DNA of 64,000 bases from Usnea hakonensis (Eukaryota > Ascomycota > Lecanoromycetes > Lecanorales > Parmeliaceae). Both the position numbers and the translations under genes were made by a program. Below, one piece after another: positions 34,232 to 45,199 of this stretch. Below the pieces are notes generated by a model that was not told the origin of the DNA, ran no database searches, and was given only the letters and a program-made list of their open reading frames with translations. The DNA is taken from the NCBI GenBank assembly GCA_013423325.1, contig BLJB01000015.1, positions 1 to 64,000 on the forward strand. Direction: 5' to 3'. Every line of letters starts with the position of its first letter. The stretch's first letter is position 1.

Positions 34232-35544
34232 ATGGCTGCATCCAACCCTCCTTCATCGACTGGGTCGACAAAATTGGATGGCCTGATGCAAAAGGCCTCC
34301 GCAAACACTCCAGAAAAGCTGAGCGGCGTCGCACTTTACTCGAGATTTGCATTGGCTGGCGCAATTTGCTGCTCGGTCACTCATGGAGGTCTCACACCTG
34401 TTGATGTGTAGGCGGCTTCTCCATGAATGTGCCAATCCTAGCTAATGGCTTTCACGCCTAGTGTCAAGACACGGATACAACTCGATCCCGTTACCTATAA
34501 CAAAGGAATGATTGGAGCCTTCCGTCAGGTTATCAAGAATGAAGGCTATGGCGCGCTTGCGACTGGTTTTGGCCCTACTGCTGCTGGATACTTCCTCCAA
34601 GGTGCCTTCAAATTTGGGGGATACGAACTCTTCAAGCAACAATGCATCAACTACCTTGGCTACGAGACCGCGTCAAATAACCGGACGGCCGTCTATCTAG
34701 CTTCATCCGCCTTGGCAGAGTTCTTCGCCGACATCGCGCTTTGCCCTCTGGAAGCAACTAGGATACGACTTGTCTCTGAGCCTACTTTTGCTTCTGGCTT
34801 GTTGGGCGGTTTCGGAAAGATCTACAGGCAAGAGGGTATTGGTGCTTTCTACTCAGGATTCGGACCAATTCTTTTCAAGCAGTACGTCTGAAGCTTCGCA
34901 TCGCCCTGAATATTCTGACGCCTAGGAAGGGTGCCATACACGATGGCCAAGTTCGTCGTCTACGAAAAGGTCGCAGAAGCGGTCTACAAACGTGTCGACA
35001 AATCTAAGACCTCTGATGGCATGCAAACGGTCATCAATCTCGGATCTGGTCTTATGGCCGGATTCGCAGCAGCCCTCGTCTCGCAGCCGGCCGACACCAT
35101 GCTCAGCAAGATCAATAAGACGAAAGGGTTACCTGGAGAGGGCACGACAAGCCGTCTAATCAAGATCGCAGGTGAGCTTGGATTGCGTGGAAGCTACACC
35201 GGTATTGGTGCTCGTCTTTTTATGGTATGATGACACTCGTGATGCGATCCGATCCGATACTGACAGCCATCTAGGTCGGGTACGTACCTCGGAACTCATG
35301 CTTCCTGTTTGATCTCGAAAATTAGAGGACGCTTTTACTTCCGAGACCTGTCTCGCAACTCCATACCCCATGTCCAGCAATTGAAGCTGACTCCATGGCG
35401 TTGCTTTTAGGACTCTTACGGCAGGACAATTTGCTATCTACGGCGACATCAAGAAGGTCCTTGGTAAGTCTCCACGCTGTTGTTGCTTTCGGGTGTGTGC
35501 TGACAGTTTTAGGTGCAACTGGTGGGGTAGAGATCGCGAAGTAG
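34232..35544 (+). CDS. mir1: Mitochondrial phosphate carrier
   Basis: Inner-membrane carrier importing inorganic phosphate for ATP synthesis. Six exons: 34232-34407, 34462-34881, 34930-35224, 35275-35279 (5 nt), 35411-35463 and 35513-35544; 326 residues, the usual carrier length. Three carrier repeats are visible: P-x-D-x-V-K-T-R (TPVDVVKTRIQL), CPLEATRIRLVSEP and SQPADTMLSKINKTKG. Other phosphate-carrier marks are GFGPTAAGYFLQGAFKFGGYE and PYTMAKFVVYE. The 5-nt exon GTCGG codes for Val-Gly in MVGTLTAGQFAIYGDIKK, where yeast Mir1-type proteins have an Ile-Gly or similar pair; skipping it breaks the frame. No separate presequence is apparent. Confidence 0.95.
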
Positions 35545-36049
35545 AAAGCAGTTTGTTCTGCAGCGGTCTTCTTCGTAGGCGTTTCAGTTCGTTGCATGCG
35601 AGGACCGTCACACTAGTCAATTCTACTGAAAAGGGTCGTCCTTAAGCTCGGGGACACTAATGCTCCTGTTTTTAGACATTGTTTCAAGCGGGCGTGTAGC
35701 ACTACCACCAATCATACAGGAATTATAGAGAGCGCTTTATCACCACTCATCTGAAGTTCACAATCTGTCCCAGTCCCAATCTCAACTCCAGCCAGTGAGC
35801 GTGCCTTGTCGCAAGGCGTGGGATCCGCCAAGAAACCTACGAGCGCTAAAGCTTAGGGCTGTTGCTCCGGAAACCGCGCAACGATTCTATAAACACTCGT
35901 TAGCTGTTCTTGTATCGCGATTAGCAAAGACAGCTCAACGCCACACTTTTCAAAATCTGAGCTACGACTGTTACAACTGAGTGAAATTGGAGAATAGGTA
36001 CTACAATCGCTCTTTTCCAGCCCCCAGACCCCGAAAAAGCGCACTCTTT
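35545..36049. other. Spacer upstream of the 36-kb conserved gene
   Basis: No separate gene. The frame of the downstream protein stays open to 35981 without an ATG, so a short upstream coding exon may exist here, but I cannot place it. Confidence 0.4.
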
Positions 36050-37657
36050 ATGGAGCGAACAAGCGTGGAAGACTTTCAGGACTATCACAACCAGCAGCCT
36101 GCTGGAGATCTCTCTGCAGTACTGCGCTTATCACCAGACGCTCTTGACAAGACATGCGGCATAGAGCACCGACTTGAAGATGATAACGCGTCGTTGTCCG
36201 GCTCCGCGCAGCACTCGCCGGACGAAGCCGTCTTCGATCGTCCTTCGCGCACAAGCTCTCCAGGGACATCGCATGGCTCTGACGATGAAATCTCAGTCCT
36301 TGAATCTTCATACGAGCCTCAGATTCATCCGTCGCCTTTTACACCTCTCCAGAATCGTTCTCGCTTTCGAAAGCCTTCTTCCGTACGGGCGATGCAAATG
36401 GACACTACTCCTCCACATCTAGCCACTCCATCCTCACAACCGCGTCATAGACTGTATACACCCTCACGACAAGGCACGCCGCATTCTTCCCGCTCAAATC
36501 GTAGCGCCATGCGTTCGCCATCGAAGCTGAGCCCAACCAAGAAAGTCAAAAAGGAATACCCCCTCGTCCTTCTGCACGTCACCCTCCTTCCAATGCCTCT
36601 CTCTTATTCGCCCGAATTGCTTGATACTGTCCTCCCACCGTCGATCCTCGCGAACTGGAAGCTGCTTCAAGAGAAAGCTACCGACACCGTTCTCGAGCGC
36701 GGTATTCTCATTCCGCATCCTAGGGAAGACTACGACCTTCTAGAAGAACGATTGCTCGAATCTCTGGAATTGAAGATGCCCCGTATACTGAAGTGCGGCC
36801 ACTTTCATTTGTCCCCTGAGGAAGAGGCCGACATAGTGGCAGACTCCGATTCTGAAGCTGAGACCGATGCCAATGACGCGGACACCTGTCTCGATTGCGG
36901 GCGTCGCATACGTGATGGGAAGTTCGGTAGCGCTGGGACCGGGAGCAAAAGATGGGACATCAAACTCTTCGCCGCAAACGGACTCATGAGAGCGGGGGCG
37001 TGGAGCGCAGCGTGGCGCGAGATGGAGAGAGTGGATGTGGAGATCTTGCCTTGGATGGAGGAGGATATGAAGCGTGAGCTCGAGTTACGAAGGGAAGAGG
37101 ACGAAAGAGCGAGAGCGGAACAAGCGCACGCAGAGCGGGAGGAGGGAATCGGGGGCTTAGACGATGCGAGGTTGAGAGAAATCTACGGGCATGATGCGCA
37201 GGCTTTTGTAGATGGTTTGAGTGATGAGGTACCTACGACTGCATCACCACCCCAGCGGAGGCCCACCAAAAGACCTATGGAGAGCCAGGAAGATGTGCCG
37301 CTCTGGGATCTTCTGCGAGATTACATGTGCCATGTGGCTCGGGACCGTCGCAACGTCGCCATCTTTCTCCTCAGTATTTTCATTCTTTTCCTCTCTATGG
37401 GTTCGTTCACATCGAATCGAAGAGAATTTCAAGGCCATGACCAGCATCACAGCGTTTCGACACCTATAACGCAAGCTTCGCCATACGGCACTGACGCTTT
37501 TTCCACGACCTCTGCATCTGTCGCGAGCGCAGCCTCCTCCACACCTTCTCCACCACCACCATCAGAATCAGAGCAAGGGGAAGAGCATGAGCAAGAGCAG
37601 TCTCCCTCATGGACTGAGACAGTTGAAGACCTGGCGAGCGAAATGTTTGAAGACTGA
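36050..37657 (+). CDS. Conserved fungal protein with Cys/His site and C-terminal membrane anchor
   Basis: One open exon of 535 residues from the ATG at 36050. The frame continues upstream (YYNRSFPAPRPRKSALF) without an ATG, so the true start may be in an unplaced upstream exon. The N-terminal third is Ser/Pro-rich and disordered. A folded region starts at KKEYPLVLLHVTLLPM, followed by KCGHFH and CLDCGRR (a possible CxH...CxxC metal site), a conserved block (SKRWDIKLFAANGLMRAGAWSAAW written in parts: KLFAANGLMRAGAW) and a long acidic/basic helix. A single hydrophobic segment lies near residues 430-450 (FLLSIFILFLSMG), followed by a Ser/Pro/Glu tail. This resembles a fungal family often labelled pathway-specific nitrogen regulator, but no DNA-binding domain is visible; function unknown. 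Confidence 0.7.
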   Translation: MERTSVEDFQDYHNQQPAGDLSAVLRLSPDALDKTCGIEHRLEDDNASLSGSAQHSPDEAVFDRPSRTSSPGTSHGSDDEISVLESSYEPQIHPSPFTPLQNRSRFRKPSSVRAMQMDTTPPHLATPSSQPRHRLYTPSRQGTPHSSRSNRSAMRSPSKLSPTKKVKKEYPLVLLHVTLLPMPLSYSPELLDTVLPPSILANWKLLQEKATDTVLERGILIPHPREDYDLLEERLLESLELKMPRILKCGHFHLSPEEEADIVADSDSEAETDANDADTCLDCGRRIRDGKFGSAGTGSKRWDIKLFAANGLMRAGAWSAAWREMERVDVEILPWMEEDMKRELELRREEDERARAEQAHAEREEGIGGLDDARLREIYGHDAQAFVDGLSDEVPTTASPPQRRPTKRPMESQEDVPLWDLLRDYMCHVARDRRNVAIFLLSIFILFLSMGSFTSNRREFQGHDQHHSVSTPITQASPYGTDAFSTTSASVASAASSTPSPPPPSESEQGEEHEQEQSPSWTETVEDLASEMFED

Positions 37658-38556
37658 ACGGGCTGAGAAACTATATATGTTTACAGGCAAGGGGTTGCAG
37701 AGAAGTCCATTGGTGTTTTCTTTTCCGAGTAACTCAATGACCGAGATACCACGTTGTTAATTTAGCGAGCAAGTTGAGCGTGTCTGCCATTTACTAGGAC
37801 CCACGTTGCAATTGTTTCAGGAGGACCATTTCAAATCTTGCCTGCCACTCCACTACTCTTGGAAAGGGCCAGAAAAAGTACGCAAGTATCATCTGTCTGA
37901 ATTGATTGTTGATGAACAAGTGATTGAGCCAACAATTTCTCCATGGCCGGCGGATCTCAAGGTGCAAAGGCACGGAACCTTCTCCCTGGCAGCGCATCTG
38001 TATCAACCAACCTCGTATGAGAACAATTACCTCCGATGGCTCGCACCAAGTCCTATACTCAGGTTCGTATGAAGAGATATTCATGGCTACTTCCGGGTGA
38101 CTAGTAATTGTAAGGTAAAAGCATGTTTTGGGACGTTGTTGTCTCCCAAATACAGACAACATGGATTGCAATCCTTAATAGGAAATTCCAGGCGTTGGAG
38201 TGAGCAGGTAAATGCTTAATGGTTTGTCATGGTCTTCGTATGTCCTTGATTGACTGTAGAGTGGGAAATGAAAGGCTCCAAGTGCAATAGATATTTAAAA
38301 TACACAGCCCAGTGGCTTACATACCGCAAGTGATTGCTTGTTTCATAATCTGACCCATGGCTCTGCCACATCGTATTTCATTTGCTATTCTCAGACGCAA
38401 GCCGGAGAATGTTAGTGCGTATATCATCTGCTGCAATGTGCTCGTTGCATCAAGTTAATCATCTTGTCAGCCTTCGAGGGTTCCAAAATAGACCAGGCCC
38501 GGCTGAACTGTTTGATGCTCAACCTTTAACCTCTCCCCTTGGCCCTTGCGCGAACA
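37658..38556. other. Spacer, 3' flank and promoter, no gene seen
   Basis: About 900 bp with antisense and sense open frames up to 125 residues that have no family features. Confidence 0.5.
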
Positions 38557-41180
38557 ATGCCATCTAAGTCAACCCTTTTCCATTCGCACAGAAACACCAG
38601 TCGTTCAGATATCTCACTGGGCTCGCAAGAGGAGAGGGATCCCGATACCCCCCTCTCTACTACGTCTAATCACCATTACGACGAGGGGCTACCGTATCGT
38701 TCAGAAGACGCAGGCTACTATCCACCCGGATCTGGACCCCAGAGTCATCGGCTACCAACCCTGCTCAATACTAATACCCAACCCTCGATCAGCATTCACA
38801 GCACGCCGAATTCGGCGGTCGAGGAAGATAGTCCAGACCACTACTATCAACAATCTCCAAGAATTCCAGTGCACAAAGCGGAGCCCAAAAAGAGGAGGTT
38901 TTTCGGATTCGGAGGCTCATCCAAAGAGATCAGTAAAGACAAATCTGAAAAGGTCGGGAGGAGCACATCTGTTAGGAGAAAGGACCAGTCCCAAGAGCAA
39001 GAGTCCTACAACATACACGCTCGCAATCGCACCGAGCAACAGCGCTGGTCTGCCTCGAATCCTTTGGACGACGAGGAAGAGCCAGAAAGGTACGTCATCT
39101 CGTAGTGGTCCTCCTTCAATTTGAGTCACAACACGTGTTTCGGAGGTTGATCCTTTTGCCCAACCTTTGTCCCATACTTCGGAATTCCTCTCACATGAAA
39201 AATACTGACCCGCAAACTCGGACAGTGGAGCCGCTGTGCGGACCTCGTATGCCCAGTACACGGCGTCAGAGAAAGACCCATTGCGATCTCCAGCTTTTCC
39301 ACCACCTCTTACTCACGAAGAATACCTCCACGGTAGGTCAACGCAGCAATCCACGGTTCAGGATTCAGCAACTCGGCAGCCTTTGGAGCGTCAGTCATCT
39401 TCCCAGTCACCTAAACACGCTCGCCAACAACCCTCGTCATATCACCCTTCTCCTTCTTCCGCTACCTCGACATCCAGCCATCCCTTTGCTCATAGGGCCC
39501 CACACGAGGCGCTCCAGCAATTTTACCAGGATCAGACTAGCAGACCATCATCAGCACAGTCGCTGGAGCACCCTTTGGCCCTCCAGTATCCGCGAGCCTC
39601 CGACTCTCACCAGAGCAGACTAGATCAAAGTCAGGCTTCTCTGGAGACATATATGCAGGGCTCAATGGGGCCACCGCCAACTCAGCAAGGCCCTCCAGCC
39701 AGACGCTCAAGCGAGACGACCCAGCAAAGCTCCTCGTCAGGAGGTCAGATTCGGGAAGGGGGCAACTATCAGCACCACGTCCAGCAAGGCCCAACTCTGC
39801 CCTCCAACGCGCCCCCACAGTACAGCGCTCAGCTAGCCCCGCAAGGTCAGAACTACAGGGGAAACGTTCAAACCTCGCCGATGATGCAACAAGAAGGCCG
39901 AAGTACACCGCCTCCGAATAGGTCTCGAGATGATCTATCAGGCTTAGATGTTTCACAATTGCTTAATCGTCACGATGAACTACGTATGTCTACAATCTCC
40001 CATTGGTATCCTGAAGACTAAACGAAACTTGGCAGAGGACAAATATCGTAAAGTGAAAAAGTATTATTTTGAAAAGGAAGCCCAAGTCCAACAACTTCAG
40101 AACACACTTGCTCATCAGCGCCTATCACAGTCCCGTACTTCGTTAGACGACAACGAATACTCGAACAGGTTTCAACGCCTTGACGGTGCTATCAACAACC
40201 TCGCCTTCAATATTCGCCGTGATTGGCGGTCTGTCCCACCCTGGCTTGCCCCCCATGTCAATCGGGACGCAACAACTCAGCCAACAAGAGAAATGACAGC
40301 TGTTGGCCGTGCTTGCATATCTCGATGGCTGGTGGACGAGATATTAGAACGCTACTTCCATCCGTCGCTGGAACCAGGTTTCTCGTCACAGCTCAAAGTG
40401 ATAGAAAAAAACCTTCGTCGTTTTGCTGCACCCACCCCTTCGGAGGAAGAAAAGGACTCTCTTCTTGCAAGGATCTCAAATTGGCGTTTAGCTACTCTAG
40501 ATGGCCTCCAAGAAGTCCTTTTGTCTTCTCAAGCAACTGAAAACCGCGCTTCGTTGACAGTATCACTTGTCGACAAACTGACAGCTAGCCTCTCGATGAT
40601 GCTGAAAGAACCTTCGCCGCCAGGTCTTGAAGGTGGTGTTTCGATGATTGTGGAGCTTGCTGTCGGCATAGCAGCGAACCTGCCGCTGGAAAGCCGAGAC
40701 GTGTTTGTGAAGTACGTCACCCCTGGCGTGTTAGTGCAAGAAGACTGGATGAAAGTCGAGGTCGGTTTGCCCCCTTTGACGAGTCCAGGCGAAGGACCTA
40801 CGGACGGCGATAGTGGGAGCATCGTGTCGAAGCAGACTGAGGAAACCGGATCTATTGAAAGTCGTGACACGGGCACTAGCACTGGGAATGGTAACGAAGA
40901 GACCGCCAAAGAGATGGCGATGCAGCAACAAGCGCAGCAGCCGCAGCAGCAGCAACAGGCAGTGCAAGGGAAAAAAAAGGGAATGTTCACTGGTTTCATA
41001 GGCGGCGCAGCTGGGAAGAAAAGTAGCGTATCTGGCGCCTCTCCTGCCCCACAGCCGCAACAGGTACAGCAACAACCGAGCCCTCCAAAAGAGGATAGGG
41101 TCAGGTTCTCCACATTTATGGCCGTTGAGGTGAGGAGCCGGAGTGTGCTTATGAAAGCACCTGTCTACGTTCGAGAGTGA
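38557..41180 (+). CDS. Conserved fungal protein, disordered N-half and helical C-half
   Basis: Three exons: 38557-39089, 39226-39983 and 40036-41180; 811 residues from MPSKSTLFHSHRNTS. The first ~480 residues are low-complexity (Ser, Gln, Pro, His), with a basic KKRRFFGFGGSSKE motif near 110. A predicted coiled coil follows (QDKYRKVKKYYFEKEAQVQQ), then a compact helical region of about 250 residues (FQRLDGAINNLAFNIRRDW, AVGRACISRWLVDEILERYF). The C-terminus has Gln-rich stretches and ends in AVEVRSRSVLMKAPVYVRE. The exon order is supported by phase at both junctions (AG|T and C|AG). I do not recognise the family function; the shape suggests a cytoplasmic scaffold or cell-polarity protein, which is inference only. 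Confidence 0.78.
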
Positions 41181-41622
41181 TTCAAGATCTAGCGTACTAA
41201 ACCGAGCTTCGAGAGCTTTTTTCCCTTGCAGGGTTCAGGAGTGGGTTGGGTACAAAATGGAGGTATCGTTGGATGCATCTGTATGATGTATTGATGGCAA
41301 ATGATGACTTGGCGAGCCACGGGTTTGGGATGTCGAGATCGTTGAATGAAACCCAAATAGGATCAACTTCTTGGAGCTGCCGCTTATGCCCTACTGCAAT
41401 TTCTTTGCGACGTACTCTGGGATTGATCTTGTGCCCTATTCGTATTGAAAGCTTCCAGATTTTCTTTGGACTCCCACTACCGCAATACTTTCCATCTATA
41501 CAGCAATGCTAATACGAGTTTCAGGCATGGGTATCAAGCCGTGAAGATGTGACGACTTTGCCGGGAATATTTTTGCCAGCTTACGTGGATTTGCGTCCGG
41601 CGGTCTGCGCACTCTTTCGACT
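41181..41622. other. Spacer between convergent genes
   Basis: 442 bp of convergent 3' flanks; no gene seen. Confidence 0.5.
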
Positions 41623-42827
41623 TTACAGTTTCGATCTGCGAGTTTTTTCGTCCATCAAAACTACGTCTTCTCCCAAAATTCTTTCCAGTTCCTTCACAGC
41701 CCTCCAAGTTTTGCCTAATTGCACTCTGATTGTTTTCATTCCCACTTCCCTTCCCATTTTCAAGTTCTCTCCAATGTCGTCCAGAAAGACGACATCTTCT
41801 GGTTTAATTCCGTGCCCACCTTTCTGCTTGTCAAACTCATCTAAGCGCTGAATGGCGAGGTCATATATGTCCCGTGATGGTTTACGCATACCAACTTCCG
41901 CACTAGCGATATAGACGTCGAAGTATTTGTTGGGATTGAAAAAGAAGGCGTCTGACCCTTTCGAACTGGAAGAAGGAGGAGGAAGCTCCTTTCTGCTCCA
42001 AGGATGGTCTGGCGGATAAATTACCGTGTTCGAGAGGGCCCCAAGGATCGGACGACTGTCCCGGCTTGACAGCCGTTCAAGCGCTGGGAAAACGTAGGGA
42101 TCGGGATGGCGGGAAGCACTCATCATAGACCAGAAGAGCGATTCGCCATCGATCAAGGGTATAGGGGGAAGCGAAGGTTCGGTGTTGTTGGATGACGAAG
42201 GAGACTTGTCGCGGGCTCCAGCGGTGGGATCTTCAGTGGTCTTGCCACGACCAGATGATTCAACAACGTCCTCGGATTCCATGCTGACAGGGTCTCCAAT
42301 GGTGGTATCTTTTGCCAGCTTGGAAAGTGAAGGCCTTCCGGGTTCTGGATCATTCCCTGGGTATATCTGCTGGGATGCGGAGGACTGTGCTCCTCGATCA
42401 TTGTCTGTGGGCTTGGAGTCTACACTTTCCGCCTTCAAACTGACGTGATCCCCCAATTGGGTCGGATTAGCCGTGTCCTTTAACCTTTTCTTCTCATTCC
42501 TGAAGCTTCCGTGAAACTCATTCCAAGCACTTTCATTTTGCAAGTCTGCCGTGAAACCCTTGAAGAAATTTGCATCCATCTTGATCTCTCCACGCTCGAG
42601 GCGCTGCCAGTGGCCATTGGGGGAACTAAAGCTAATTGCGTAGTTGACCCAATCCGAGGGAATGCCGTGCTTTCGTTCATAGTCGATGATGCCTTGAAAG
42701 GGAGATAGTACCTGCAAGGTTGATCAGTCGGTAAGAAGCCCTCCTTCAGCGGAAATGACATTTATGAGCATACACAAACACCGCCGATATCGAAAAGGAC
42801 GACTTTTGGGGGTTTCACGTGGGCCAT
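41623..42827 (-). CDS. HAD-superfamily hydrolase-like protein with long internal insertion
   Basis: Two exons, 42774-42827 and 41623-42711, giving 380 residues. Motif I is KVVLFDIGGV: the Asp nucleophile is present, but the second Asp of the usual DxD is Gly. The cap begins with SPFQGIIDYERKHGIP, as in HAD-IA/epoxide-hydrolase N-terminal-like proteins. Residues ~80-160 are a polar, low-complexity insertion that splits the cap. The core resumes with SLFWSMMSASRHPDPYVFPAL; motif II is LGALSNT, the motif III Lys is in VGMRKPSRDIYDLA and the acid pair in VFLDDIGENLKMGREVGM. Catalytic activity as a phosphatase is doubtful without the DxD acid. It is divergent from SBDS (start 43173). Confidence 0.85.
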
Positions 42828-43172
42828 TGCAAAGGGTTTCGATCAGTACTTGGAGACAATGAGATGTGCAGGAGGGCTTTGAATGATCTTGACCAGTTGG
42901 AAAAGGACAAGAAAGCCCTGGGTATTTGTAAAAGGGATCGAAGGGTCATAAGAACCCAGTTGGATGATGCTTTGACTGTTATGCCGAGGCAAAGCCCAAA
43001 GCTTATCGATAAGAAAAGCTTAAGGAAAGATCTAGGGTTAAACGAGGGAAAGCACCAATTTGTATGAAAAGTTTGCTTGTACCCATTTCAAGTATTCGTA
43101 TTTTCGACACAAACTTTGAGTACTTGGTAAGAGGAGCAAACTACGACATACAGAAGCAACCTCGCCGTCACT
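42828..43172. other. Divergent promoter: HAD-like protein / SBDS
   Basis: 345 bp between divergent start codons, carrying the second copy of CTTATCGATAAG (43002-43013). Confidence 0.6.
43002..43013. promoter_or_regulatory. 12-bp palindrome CTTATCGATAAG (copy 2)
   Basis: Identical to 12556-12567. It lies 160 bp upstream of the SBDS start and about 175 bp upstream of the HAD-like start. It has two inverted GATAAG words. A shared regulator is an inference. Confidence 0.45.
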
Positions 43173-44175
43173 ATGCAGATAAACCAAGTGTGTGCTTTTC
43201 GTCCTGTGCCAAAACCGCACGTACAGATACGGACTGACCTCCCCACACCAGCCCTCAAATCAAATCCGTCTAACCAACGTTTCTCTCGTCCGTCTTAAGA
43301 AAGGTAAAAAGCGTTTCGAGATCGCCTGCTACAAGAACAAAGTCCTCGAATATCGTAGCGGGATTGAGACCGACCTCGATAATGTTCTCCAAATACCCAG
43401 CGTCTTCCTCTCCGTCAGCAAAGGGCAGACAGCGCCCACCCAGGACCTTGCCAAGGCTTTTGGGCCAAAGACCAGTGTTGACGACATAATACAAGAGATT
43501 TTGAAAAAGGGCGAGATGCAGGTTGGTGAAAAGGAGCGGCATGCCCAGGCGGAACGGATCCATAATGAGGTCGTGGATATCGTTGCTGGTAAATTGGTGG
43601 ATCCGAAGAGCAAAAGAGTATACACAGTGGGGATGATTGAGAAAGCTTTGGAGCAATTGAGCAGTCATGGTGCACAGCGTAAGCAAGAAGACCATGGCAG
43701 AGGGAGCGGTACTGCTACGCCAACGGCGGACGGGGAAGAGGCCAAGGGAAAGAACAAGGACCTGCCGACGTGGACAGGGGTGGTGACTACGAAGAGTGCG
43801 AAAAGCCAGGCGTTGGAAGCTATGAAGGCGTTGATCGCATGGCAACCCATACCTGTGTCGAGGGCGAGGATGAGGCTAAGAGTAACCTGTCCCACAAGTA
43901 TCCTTAAGCAAGCAACAAAAGCAGGGCCAAAAAAAGCAGCTCAGGAGGAAGGCGAAGATACCGACTGGGAGAAAGCTACTGGGACTGTGAAGGACAGGAT
44001 ATTGAGCTATGTGGAGCAGATAGAGACTCAGGATACACTGGGGCAGGAATGGGAAGTAGTAGGCTTTGTGGAGCCGGGAGCCTTCAAGGGCTTGGGTGAG
44101 TTCGTAGGAGGTGAGACCAAAGGGAGGGGTAGAGTCGAGGTTCTTGATATGGCCGTGGTCCATGAAGGAGACTAG
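43173..44175 (+). CDS. sdo1: Ribosome maturation protein SBDS/Sdo1
   Basis: Works with the GTPase Efl1 to release eIF6/Tif6 from pre-60S particles in the cytoplasm. Two exons, 43173-43187 (15 nt, MQINQ) and 43252-44175, giving 312 residues. The first domain is clear: NVSLVRLKKGKKRFEIACYK, then VLQIPSVFLSVSKGQ and DIIQEILKKGEMQVGEKER. The three-helix domain includes DIVAGKLVDPKSKRVYTVGM. At about 165-200 a polar insertion (GSGTATPTADGEEAKGKNKD) extends the protein beyond the ~250 residues of yeast and human SBDS. Then comes the ferredoxin-like C-terminal domain (IPVSRARMRLRVTCP). It is convergent with the 40S S18 gene. Confidence 0.95.
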
Positions 44176-44428
44176 GACGGTACCGTCTCGCGCTTTTCTT
44201 GATTCTACAGAACCCAGATGTCAATGATCTTCATCAGCACCACCTGGCATTTCATATGCAGATTGTGTAACGAGCTCGCAAAAAAGGGTGATTGCAGTTG
44301 TAATTTTGATCTCAGCGGCGACACGAGGGGGTTCTTGCAGGCAACCATAATGCCACCTTTACGCTCTGCATATCAAGACCCGTAAAGGAAGACACTGCGG
44401 ATTGTGCGCAAACCATCCTGCGACTTGC

Positions 44429-45065
44429 TCAACCCTTCTTCTTCGACACACCGACAGTCCTTCCCCTGCGCCCAGTAGTTTTCGAATGCTGTCCCCTGAC
44501 CCTCAAGCCCCAGTAGTGCCTCAGACCTCTATGCGCACGGATCTTCTTCAAGCGCTCCAAATCCTCACGCAGCTTGCTGTCCATGCCGTTTGCCAGGACT
44601 TGCGAGTCCTTGCCATCGACAATGTCACGTTGGCGATTGAGAAACCAGGTGGGGATTTTATACTGTGTCGGATTCTGTATGATAGTGACAATGCGTTCAA
44701 GCTCTTCTGAAGTGATTTCACCAGCTCTGAGATAGCAATGAGCCGTCAGCAATGATGTTGAAACAGTTAGGTGGCCTGGCTCGACTGGGGCTCCTTGGAG
44801 GCATACCGCTTATTCAAGTCTACATCGGCTTTTTTGCAAACCAGGTTGGAGTATCGGCGTCCAACGCCCTTGATCTTGGTGAGGGCGTACATGATCTTTT
44901 GCTTGCCATCGACGTTGGTGTTGAGGAGACGGAGGATGAACTGGAAGTTCGACTTCTCCCCCGAAACGAGAGCTGTATTAGTGGTCAGCGATTGTGCACA
45001 ACGTGATAAAGTTTTTGTTATTTCGTTGCGTCAAGATCAAGTACGTCGCTGGAAGACTCACACAT
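44429..45065 (-). CDS. rps18: 40S ribosomal protein S18 (uS13)
   Basis: Small-subunit protein at the head/central protuberance contact, equivalent to bacterial S13. Three coding exons: 45062-45065 (4 nt, ATG T), 44807-44972 and 44429-44726; 155 residues. Exon 2 gives SLVSGEKSNFQFILRLLNTN, the helix-two-turn-helix KIKGVGRRYSN and KADVDLNKR. Exon 3 gives AGEITSEELERIVTIIQNP and the basic tail GLRVRGQHSKTTGRRGRTVG. A first intron right after the start codon is common in fungal ribosomal protein genes. The start lies only 134 bp from that of the divergent oxidoreductase gene. Confidence 0.96.
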
Positions 45066-45199
45066 GATGGGCGATGCGTTCTGTGACTGATGTTGATGAC
45101 TTGGATCTCCGTCGAGTGTGAACATTAGCGGGCTCGCTTGCTAGCGTCTTTCTCCCGCCCTGCCAAGACATTTTTTATCTTCAATTCTCATCGTCAATT
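45066..45199. promoter_or_regulatory. 134-bp shared divergent promoter, S18 / oxidoreductase
   Basis: The two start codons are separated by 134 bp, so both 5' leaders and the core promoter of a highly expressed ribosomal gene must fit here. A pyrimidine-rich stretch (about 45147-45190) lies just before the oxidoreductase ATG. No specific box could be assigned. Confidence 0.6.

Noticed and set aside
40529..41113. 194-residue Cys-rich minus-strand frame
   Set aside because: It is the mirror of the Gln/Ala-rich coding region on the plus strand; CAG repeats read backwards give Cys and Leu runs.
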